Assembly (NCBI GenBank): GCA_017380995.1
Contig: JAFOCY010000066.1
Coordinates: 1-15,605 of the forward strand
Length of the DNA stretch: 15,605 nucleotides
Source of the DNA: Oscillibacter sp.
Lineage (GTDB): Bacteria > Bacillota > Clostridia > Oscillospirales > Oscillospiraceae
Direction of reading: 5' to 3'
The notes below the pieces were generated by a model. It was not told the DNA's origin and made no database searches. It was given only the letters and a program-made list of their open reading frames with translations. The position numbers and the translations under genes were made by a program. The first letter of the stretch is position 1. The number at the start of each line of letters is the position of its first letter. Below, in pieces: positions 7,839 through 12,500 of the stretch.

Positions 7839-8077
7839 ACGCCGCCTCCGAATCCGTCCTGACCGTTCACGGAAAAGCGCATCAGGTTGTCAACGCCCTC
7901 GTCCATGGCCCTGCCACGCCGCAGCTCCTCCTCGACCTGCTCATCCATGGCAGCCTGGGCCCGTCCCTCGCTCCGGCGGAACTGTTCCCGGCCCAGCACA
8001 ACGCCCAGCAAAGCGCCGCTCATCAGAAGGTTCGCCACCAGCAGCACTGCTGCGATCAAAACCAACATCAGCTCCAT
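7835..8077 (-). CDS. Small single-span membrane protein of the late operon
   Basis: 80 residues from ATG at 8077, with GAGGAGGG five bases upstream. Translation is coupled to the next gene through an ATGA overlap and follows the small terminase stop by 11 bases. The first 30 residues (MELMLVLIAAVLLVANLLMS then GALLGVV) form one hydrophobic segment. The remainder is a charged helix (REQFRRSEGRAQ, EQVEEELRRGRAMDEG) ending in a Gly-rich tail, so the C-terminal part is most likely cytoplasmic or packed in the virion. Single-span plus charged tail is also the shape of some phage spanin, holin or ejection components, but nothing shows which. I do not recognise the family. Confidence 0.75.
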   Translation of the reverse strand: MELMLVLIAAVLLVANLLMSGALLGVVLGREQFRRSEGRAQAAMDEQVEEELRRGRAMDEGVDNLMRFSVNGQDGFGGGV

Positions 8078-8088
8078 GCCGTCCCTCC

Positions 8089-8514
8089 TCACCGAAAATC
8101 CGACTCGTCCATCCCCGCGCCCATCTTCACGTTCACGGAAATGTCCTGCCGGGCCTCCACCTTGTCCTGGTAGCCGCCGAATTTCTCCTGCTTCATCTTG
8201 AACACCGCCATGCTCACCATGCCCTTTTGCATATACAGCGGGTGGGTGTGCAGCTGCTCCGTCATCCGCAGAAATGCCCGCTGGATGGGATACTGGAACT
8301 CCGTCCGCATATCCCCCTTGCGCCACTTCTCCAGGGTGGAGGGGTCGATGTCCAGCGCCAGACAAAGACCTGCGTCACTGTACAGCACCCCTTCTTCATC
8401 GCACTTGGAGAAATAGCCTTCGATGGCGGCCTCCAGCTCCTCCTCGTCCTTGTAGATCTTAGGAGCCTTGCGCTGCTTCTTCTCTCCGGCGTCTTCACGC
8501 TTCTTTCGCGGCAT
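8089..8514 (-). CDS. terS: Terminase small subunit
   Basis: 141 residues from ATG at 8514 (MPRKKREDAG), which has a perfect AAGGAGGTGG site upstream. An extended reading to 8613 has no such site. The N-terminus is strongly basic (RKKRED, KKQRKAPK). It is followed by an acidic linker and a helix-turn-helix-like region in which SDAGLCLALDIDPSTLEKWR looks like recognition helices for the packaging start site. The C-terminal part (YPIQRAFLRMTEQLHTH, AVFKMKQEKFGGYQDK) resembles the oligomerisation domain of clostridial-phage small terminases. The subunit selects viral DNA and loads the large subunit. It is the first gene of the late operon, with a long repeat-rich non-coding region upstream that may hold the packaging site. 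Confidence 0.82.
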   Translation of the reverse strand: MPRKKREDAGEKKQRKAPKIYKDEEELEAAIEGYFSKCDEEGVLYSDAGLCLALDIDPSTLEKWRKGDMRTEFQYPIQRAFLRMTEQLHTHPLYMQKGMVSMAVFKMKQEKFGGYQDKVEARQDISVNVKMGAGMDESDFR

Positions 8515-8536
8515 ACCGCCACCTCCTTCCCCTCGC

Positions 8537-8666
8537 GCGTAAATATGCTTCTTCTCTCCCAGTTTACCGCCGGGCTTCCTCAAAATTCCAGACCTGAAAA
8601 ACTCGAAAGGCACCCCCTGTTTTCCGCCACCCCCATAGTGCGTGCAGGGGTATTTACGCCCCCTGC
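8537..8666 (-). promoter_or_regulatory. Hairpin with loop complementary to the small-terminase leader
   Basis: On the minus strand the hairpin GCAGGGG/CCCCTGC (8666-8644) presents the nine-base loop GCGTAAATA. The exact complement TATTTACGC lies at 8545-8537, just before the small-terminase ribosome binding site. The two could pair as a pseudoknot in the leader RNA, or act as an inverted repeat in DNA. Confidence 0.45.
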
Positions 8667-8954
8667 CTGAAACCCGCCCGCCCTTTTTCCGCTACCCCCT
8701 TTGCTTTCCCCTTTGGGACCCTCATAGGCCCTATGGCCCTCCCCGGCCCAGGCGATCCCGCACCCCCCACAGAACACAGAAAATACACAGCAGACCCGAC
8801 AAACCCTTGGGCCCCAATGGTCTACACTTAATGGCCCCTTAAATTTGAGCATAGAGAAGCCGCCCGGCCTCATAGCCGCGGCGGCGCTTTCGTATGCCCT
8901 TTTTGCCTATTCGAAGATCTCCCTTTTGCCCCTCGCGCCTTTTTTACCCCTCGA

Positions 8955-9054
8955 TTGTAAACCATTCTCCAAAATCAGGTTTACAACTTCCATCCCCTTT
9001 TGGCCCTGACAGCAAGCAACCCCAGAGCGGCCCACAAAGGATCACTCCGGGGTT
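8955..9054. repeat. Two long-armed inverted repeats
   Basis: TTGTAAACC (8955-8963) and GGTTTACAA (8978-8986) form a perfect 9-bp inverted repeat with a 14-bp spacer. AACCCCAGAG (9018-9027) and CTCCGGGGTT (9045-9054) form a 10-position repeat with one mismatch and a 17-bp spacer. They could be protein-binding sites or hairpins; neither overlaps a visible gene. Confidence 0.6.
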
Positions 9055-9087
9055 GATACTTCCTCCCCATAGGGATACACAGGAATA

Positions 9088-9120
9088 AATCCCTTACCCC
9101 CTGGAAAGGGGTAAGGGATT
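9088..9120 (-). terminator. Terminator-like hairpin downstream of the ribbon-helix-helix gene
   Basis: A perfect 13-bp stem AATCCCTTACCCC/GGGGTAAGGGATT with a seven-base loop. In the minus direction it ends in GGGATTTATT, a weak U-run. It lies about 94 bases after the stop of the leftward regulator gene, behind a pyrimidine-rich transcript segment. Confidence 0.6.
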
Positions 9121-9130
9121 ATCCGGTAAT

Positions 9131-9198
9131 GGGGGGATTATAGGGGGGAGAATATAGGGAGAGTGTGAGAGGGGAAAAGGAGGGGGGAAGAAAGGGGG
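9131..9198 (+). repeat. Polypurine, G-run tract (G-quadruplex potential)
   Basis: The plus strand is almost purely purine with six runs of three to six G (9131-9136, 9143-9148, 9157-9159, 9171-9174, 9182-9187, 9194-9198). Four or more such runs can fold as a G-quadruplex on the plus strand. On the minus strand the same stretch is a C-rich, G-poor leader of the kind Rho loads on. Confidence 0.55.
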
Positions 9199-9213
9199 CC
9201 TCTCCTGCGCCCG

Positions 9214-9429
9214 TTACAGCTTATCCCGGATCGCCTCGATGATCCAGGCGTTGACGCTCATGCCGTCCCGCTCTGCTGCCTGGGAGATCGTCTCCTTGGT
9301 CACACCGTCAGAACCATCCAGCTTCACCCGGAAGGTGATTGCCTGGTAATTTCGCTTGTTATATGCCGTCTTAACCGCCGGGGAAACGTGTCCTTTCCAG
9401 GTCTCCCCCGGCTTCTTGCTGGTTGTCAT
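9214..9429 (-). CDS. Ribbon-helix-helix (Arc/CopG-type) DNA-binding regulator
   Basis: 71 residues from ATG at 9429, with GAGGTG seven bases upstream. After a basic 27-residue N-terminal tail the sequence shows the ribbon-helix-helix layout: a beta strand YQAITFRVKL (about 28-37), helix A VTKETISQAAERDG (43-56) and helix B SVNAWIIEAIRDKL (58-71). Proteins of this fold bind operator palindromes as dimers through the strand. The gene reads away from the J-domain operon. Its own promoter, an extended -10 box TGTTATAAT, lies just below a perfect 18-bp palindrome. A degenerate copy lies inside the facing promoter, so it probably represses both itself and the operon. Antitoxin-like function is an alternative, but no toxin partner is recognised. 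Confidence 0.75.
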   Translation of the reverse strand: MTTSKKPGETWKGHVSPAVKTAYNKRNYQAITFRVKLDGSDGVTKETISQAAERDGMSVNAWIIEAIRDKL

Positions 9430-9459
9430 GTCAAAACACCTCGCTTTCTTATGCTGACC

Positions 9460-9491
9460 ATTATAACAAATCGCATGGTGCCAGCACCATG
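9460..9491 (-). promoter_or_regulatory. Promoter and operator of the ribbon-helix-helix gene
   Basis: On the minus strand TGTTATAAT (extended -10; TATAAT at 9465-9460) precedes the gene by about 30 bases. No good -35 box is seen. The perfect palindrome CATGGTGC-CA-GCACCATG (9474-9491) occupies the -35 position, where a bound dimer would block RNA polymerase. Confidence 0.7.
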
Positions 9492-9554
9492 TTTAAATTA
9501 ACCAAAATAAGCTGGCGGCAACTGTGCAACCCTGCCAAAGTTAAATTTTGGGGC

Positions 9555-9584
9555 TTGACTTCTCCATGGTGCTTGCAGTATGAT
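9555..9584 (+). promoter_or_regulatory. Sigma-A promoter of the J-domain operon with degenerate operator
   Basis: TTGACT (9555-9560) and TATGAT (9579-9584) are separated by 18 bases. The spacer and -10 contain CATGGTGC-TT-GCAGTATG (9565-9582), which matches the 9474-9491 palindrome in one complete half-site and six of eight bases of the other. The same regulator probably controls both promoters. Confidence 0.75.
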
Positions 9585-9634
9585 TCAGCCATCCCAAGCA
9601 ACCACGACAAATCATCACAAGGAGGATCACCCCC

Positions 9635-10144
9635 ATGACAAAGTATTTCGTGAGCTGCCGCACCCTGGACGAGCTGAAGAAGGTTTATAAGCACCTGGCC
9701 CAGAAGCACCACCCCGACGTAGGCGGCGATACCCGCACCATGCAGGAGATCAACGCCGAGTATGAAGCCCGGTTTGAAGTCCTGAAGCGTAGCCAGAACG
9801 AACAAGCCGCCGAGGACACCACCGGCAAGGCCCGCGCCACTACTGAGAGCGCCGGCGACTTCATCGCCATTATCGACCATCTGTTGAAGCTGGATGGCCT
9901 GGAGATCGAGCTTTGCGGCCGCTGGCTCTGGATCGGCGGCGATACCAAGAAGCACAAAGAGGCCTTGAAGGCTTGTGGCTGCCGCTGGTCCTCCTCCAAG
10001 AAGCTGTGGAACTGGCACTTTGCCGAGGATGGCGACAAATGGCACCGGGGCAGCAAGTCCATGTCCCAGATCCGCAGCAAGTACGGCTCCACCACCTTCA
10101 CCCGCAGCGGTTCCATTGCTGGTGCTGATGCTCTCCCCGCTTGA
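9635..10144 (+). CDS. Small J-domain (DnaJ-like) protein
   Basis: 169 residues, ATG at 9635 with AAGGAGG nine bases upstream. Residues 8-52 form a J-domain: helix LDELKKVYKHLAQKHHPDVG with the diagnostic HPD at 26-28, then a helix MQEINAEYEARFEVLK. J-domains stimulate the ATPase of DnaK-type chaperones. After an acidic linker the C-terminal half (about 88-130) has GRWLWIGGDTKKHKEALKAC then RWSSSKKLWNWHF. This Trp-rich module recurs in short J-domain proteins of Firmicutes mobile elements and may bind a client. It lacks the zinc-finger and C-terminal domains of true DnaJ. First gene of the cassette, with its own regulated promoter. A phage or plasmid accessory role in recruiting host DnaK is inference. 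A 7-bp hairpin (10133-10151) holds its stop codon in the loop. Confidence 0.82.
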   Translation: MTKYFVSCRTLDELKKVYKHLAQKHHPDVGGDTRTMQEINAEYEARFEVLKRSQNEQAAEDTTGKARATTESAGDFIAIIDHLLKLDGLEIELCGRWLWIGGDTKKHKEALKACGCRWSSSKKLWNWHFAEDGDKWHRGSKSMSQIRSKYGSTTFTRSGSIAGADALPA

Positions 10145-10175
10145 CGGGGAGGCATCCAAGGAAGGAGGGCACCAC

Positions 10176-10277
10176 ATGACCACGTTTTTACTGATCGCCG
10201 GCGCAGCCACCGCCACCGGCTGGGTGTTTCGCCTGGTGGACGCCATCGAGCACCCCGGAAGGAGGCGCCGCGCATGA
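10176..10277 (+). CDS. 33-residue hydrophobic microprotein
   Basis: ATG at 10176 with GGAGGG six bases upstream; the stop overlaps the next start as ATGA, so the two are translationally coupled. The product has a hydrophobic N-terminal half (MTTFLLIAGAATATGWVFRL), enough for one short membrane segment, and a basic tail ending RRRRA. It could be a membrane microprotein or only a coupling leader for the 151-residue gene. I recognise no family. Confidence 0.6.
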   Translation: MTTFLLIAGAATATGWVFRLVDAIEHPGRRRRA

Positions 10278-10729
10278 GCTATCAAGACTGGTTCCGCAAT
10301 GCCTGGGGGGCCCGGGAGGATGGCCGGGCGGAAGTCCGTGTCTACCTCTGCGCCCCGGAGAAACTGACCCTTGACCGTATCCCCTGGAATGACCAGCAAG
10401 CCGCCCGGGCGATCTCCGAAGCGGAAACGCTGATCCAAAATCTGAAGGAATACCGGCAGGCGCTGGCTGCCCGGTATTCTGAGCTGACCACCGCAGCCTA
10501 TACGCTCCGGCTAGAGCTGATCCGGCATCCTGCCTGGGGTGGCCATGGCGTCACATTCGATTTGCGGATCATCAAGCGTTACGAGGATGGGACCGAGGTT
10601 GACGAGCTGCGCGAGCACTACACCGGCAAGCAACGCCGGGAAGCTCTGGCCCGGTACGCCGAACTAAAGAAGCAGCGCCCCGGCATTGATGCCGTTTTGG
10701 ATATTCAGCGCCGAACCTGGGAGCGCTGA
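10274..10729 (+). CDS. Conserved-looking hypothetical protein of the accessory operon
   Basis: 151 residues, ATG at 10274 with AAGGAGG eight bases upstream and a four-base ATGA overlap with the microprotein. The N-terminal 35 residues (starting MSYQDWFRNAWGAREDG, then VRVYLCAPEKLTLDRI) are mixed alpha/beta. Residues from about 40 to 85 form a long helix (QQAARAISEAETLIQNLKEY) with coiled-coil character, and a charged strand-helix region follows (IKRYEDGTEVDELREHYTG, then RREALARYAELKK). It ends IQRRTWER. No catalytic motif or membrane segment is apparent. It resembles proteins carried in Firmicutes mobile elements, but no function can be given. Its partners are the J-domain and Cys4 proteins of the same operon. 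Confidence 0.75.
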   Translation: MSYQDWFRNAWGAREDGRAEVRVYLCAPEKLTLDRIPWNDQQAARAISEAETLIQNLKEYRQALAARYSELTTAAYTLRLELIRHPAWGGHGVTFDLRIIKRYEDGTEVDELREHYTGKQRREALARYAELKKQRPGIDAVLDIQRRTWER

Positions 10730-10742
10730 AGGAGGTGAACAC

Positions 10743-10958
10743 ATGAACGACCATTTGTCCAAGGCCGCCGAGCTTGAAGCCCAGGCGGCAGTCCTGGAGG
10801 CGGAGGCCACGGCCATTGAGGCTGCACATCTACCGGATCATTGCAATGCGGAATGTACTGAATGCTCATACAAACCGAACTGCGATGAAGTTACCTACCG
10901 CATCGGCAAGGCATATCTGTTGCGTCAGCGCGCCGCCAATCTCCGCCGCCAGGCATAA
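10743..10958 (+). CDS. 71-residue protein with a four-cysteine cluster
   Basis: ATG at 10743 with a perfect AAGGAGGTG site that overlaps the previous stop (TGAAGGAGG). A longer in-frame reading from 10686 lies inside the upstream gene and lacks a site. The first 30 residues are an Ala/Glu-rich helix (KAAELEAQAAVLEAEATAIE). The middle carries HCNAECTECSYKPNC, a C-x3-C-x2-C-x5-C cluster that could bind zinc or a small iron-sulfur centre. The C-terminal part is a basic helix (YLLRQRAANLRRQA). Last gene before the cassette terminator. A nucleic-acid or protein-binding adaptor is plausible, but no family is recognised. Confidence 0.7.
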   Translation: MNDHLSKAAELEAQAAVLEAEATAIEAAHLPDHCNAECTECSYKPNCDEVTYRIGKAYLLRQRAANLRRQA

Positions 10959-10962
10959 GAAG

Positions 10963-10993
10963 AAGCCCGGTCCTTTCATGGGACCGGGCTTTT
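10963..10993 (+). terminator. Intrinsic terminator of the J-domain operon
   Basis: An 11-bp perfect stem AAGCCCGGTCC/GGACCGGGCTT with a seven-base loop, followed by TT, five bases after the last stop codon. It closes the rightward accessory operon before the candidate attachment region. Confidence 0.9.
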
Positions 10994-11264
10994 ACTGTTC
11001 ACACTATGAACACAGCAAAACGCTCCGACGCTTGCAATCACAGAATTTTATGTTAAAGCGCTGTTAAATAAAACGAATCTCTTTGCCCGCGCTTCCTCAT
11101 ACACCAAACTCCACCAAATCCCGCCGCACCAATGCCTTCAGCCCTTTTGCCTACTTGCACGCCGCCGCACCCGGAAGGAACTTTCAGTAAAATTTGAAAC
11201 ACAGTACGAACACAGTACATACACAGTTCCCGCGCCGATTTTGCCCCAAATCTACACGGCAGCT
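10994..11264. other. Candidate phage attachment region (attP) with integrase arm-like repeats
   Basis: This gene-free stretch lies directly downstream of the integrase, where attP is usually found. It holds three tandem copies of an 11-bp unit beginning ACACAGT (11199-11231), a further GAACACAG copy at 11008-11015 inside a TGTTCA/TGAACA inverted repeat (10996-11012), and CACCAAA/CACCAAA/CACCAAT repeats at 11102, 11112 and 11127. Arm-type sites on both sides of an unseen core fit a lambda-type integrase. I cannot identify the core or a tRNA-like target. Confidence 0.5.
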
Positions 11265-12362
11265 TTAGCCCATCGCAGCCGCGTCTATATGGGCCGCCAG
11301 CATCTCCGCAGCAGTCCGGCGCTGTCCCGCTCTGAGGTGCGTATATACACCCTCCAGAACCTCCGGGGTGTCTCCCAGGATCTCCGCTGCCTGCCTTGGA
11401 TCAAGTCCGGCCTCATAGCAGATCGTGGCAAAACTATGCCGGAAGCAGTGCGGCGTAATGGGGAAGGTCTCCACCGCTTTGCCGGCGTCATCATAGGCCA
11501 TTGCGTTAAGCCCCACATCCCTGCAATAACGCTTCCAATGTGACGCGATCTCGGAGGACTTCATAAAGCCTCCATCCTCTCCGGGGAAAATCAGTCCCAC
11601 ACGATCCTTTGGCAGCGCATCGGCCAGAGGCCGGAGCAGCGGGATATCTCTCTTACCGTTTTGGCTCTTCAGGTGGTTTTCCATCTGGGGGCGCTGAGCG
11701 TTTGCGGCATAGCTTAGCTTTTTGGTCACATGGATGACCCCGGCTTTGCGGTCAATGTCGCTATAGCTCAAAGCCAACGCTTCGCCCCGCCGCATCCCGG
11801 TATAGAGCAGGAGATAGGGGAACAGCCACCAATGGGCGGTCCTGGCAACGCCTGCCTCCTTGACCGCGGCTTCCTGCTCCTCGGTCAGGGCCAGCCGTTT
11901 CTTTGTGGGGAGACCCCTGGATTTTCTCACCTCTGCCGCCGGCGAAACGTCAATATCTCCCTGCATCACTGCATGGGAAAAGATCATCTTGCAAACGGAC
12001 AGCTCGATCTGGACGGAGTTTGCCGCCCGCCCCTGCTTCTCAAAGTTGGTGATATAGCGCTGCACCTCCAGCGGGCGCACATCGGAGGCATATCCCGGGA
12101 AGGCCTCTTTGAGCCGCCGCACCGAAAAGCTGTACACTCTCCTGGTGGATTCGCTGATCTTAGGCTCATGCTCCCGCGCCCACTCGTCGGCGATCACCGG
12201 GAATTTGCGCCCCTTTGCTGCCTCCGCCTGATACTCCAGGATCTTGCGGTCCACCTCTTTGCAGGTCTTTCCCCGGAAGGCCACCCGCTTACCGTTGATG
12301 GTGCGGATGCTCTCAAACAAACCGTCCGGCCGCTGGTAATATTTCTTTTTCCTTTCTGCCAT
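11265..12362 (-). CDS. int: Tyrosine recombinase (phage integrase)
   Basis: 365 residues, ATG at 12362 with AAAGGAGG seven bases upstream. Domains: a basic N-terminal arm-binding region with an AP2-like strand pattern (SIRTINGKRVAFRGKTCKE, residues 18-36), a SAM-like core-binding domain (about 55-145), and the catalytic domain from about 155. Catalytic residues visible: R191 in TGMRRGEAL, a likely Lys at 237 in QNGKRDIPL, H305 and R308 in HCFRH, and nucleophile Y340 in GVYTHL. The second histidine/tryptophan position, nine before the tyrosine, is Asp 331 (LGDTPEV), an unusual substitution. It integrates and, with an excisionase, excises the phage. It lies beside attP-like repeats and downstream of the repressor operon, with no clear promoter of its own. 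Confidence 0.95.
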   Translation of the reverse strand: MAERKKKYYQRPDGLFESIRTINGKRVAFRGKTCKEVDRKILEYQAEAAKGRKFPVIADEWAREHEPKISESTRRVYSFSVRRLKEAFPGYASDVRPLEVQRYITNFEKQGRAANSVQIELSVCKMIFSHAVMQGDIDVSPAAEVRKSRGLPTKKRLALTEEQEAAVKEAGVARTAHWWLFPYLLLYTGMRRGEALALSYSDIDRKAGVIHVTKKLSYAANAQRPQMENHLKSQNGKRDIPLLRPLADALPKDRVGLIFPGEDGGFMKSSEIASHWKRYCRDVGLNAMAYDDAGKAVETFPITPHCFRHSFATICYEAGLDPRQAAEILGDTPEVLEGVYTHLRAGQRRTAAEMLAAHIDAAAMG

Positions 12363-12382
12363 AAATTTTCCTCCTTTTGTCG

Positions 12383-12412
12383 TTGCAAGCGCCGGAGGAT
12401 CTGTGCTACAAT
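12383..12412 (+). promoter_or_regulatory. Extended -10 promoter upstream of a candidate small RNA
   Basis: TTGCAA (12383-12388), an 18-base spacer, and TACAAT (12407-12412) preceded by TGC, which makes an extended -10. It points right, away from the integrase, and the nearest rightward gene is 1.7 kb away. Confidence 0.6.
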
Positions 12413-12418
12413 GAATAC

Positions 12419-12500
12419 ACTACCCCCTGGGCTTCGTGATGGTTGTCCTTGTGGGTCGTCTTGCCGCCCGGGTGCTGGAACCACCCCGGCGGCTTTTCTT
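12419..12500 (+). ncRNA. Candidate small RNA antisense to the integrase leader
   Basis: The start is predicted seven bases after the TACAAT box and the end is a terminator-like hairpin: GCCGCCCGGGTG/CACCCCGGCGGC (12463-12493, 12-position stem with one mismatch, seven-base loop) followed by TTTTCTTATT. The predicted RNA is about 80 bases and lies between the integrase and the membrane-protein gene, both on the other strand, so it would be complementary to read-through transcripts feeding the integrase. A short reading frame starting MVVLVGRLAA overlaps it but has no clear ribosome binding site. Confidence 0.5.

Larger units (their letters stand above)
8515..9213. other. 700-bp gene-free region upstream of the late operon with many inverted repeats
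   Basis: I see no gene with a ribosome binding site here. It contains a hairpin at 8644-8666 whose loop is complementary to 8537-8545, three odd-centred palindromes (8723-8735, 8804-8820, 8828-8842), and larger inverted repeats at 8955-8986 and 9018-9054. A terminator-like hairpin lies at 9088-9120 and a G-rich tract at 9131-9198. The plus strand is C-rich to about 9100, then G-rich. No convincing sigma-A late promoter is visible, which suggests late transcription depends on an activator. Packaging site, late promoter and replication signals are all possible contents. Confidence 0.65.

Noticed and set aside
8580..8873. A 97-codon leftward frame upstream of small terminase
   Set aside because: No ribosome binding site at either possible start, odd Gly/Cys-rich composition, and it runs through the palindromes and hairpins of the leader region.
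9461..10438. A 325-codon leftward frame opposite the J-domain gene
   Set aside because: The rightward strand has a J-domain with HPD, good ribosome binding sites and overlapping genes; the leftward frame has none of these.
11060..11160. A tRNA gene or tRNA 3' end as integration target
   Set aside because: I found no cloverleaf, no TTCGA-type arm and no CCA end in this stretch on either strand.
11199..11231. The three ACACAGT repeats as a CRISPR array
   Set aside because: The units are only 11 bp, directly abutting, with no spacers and no cas genes nearby; integrase arm sites fit better.
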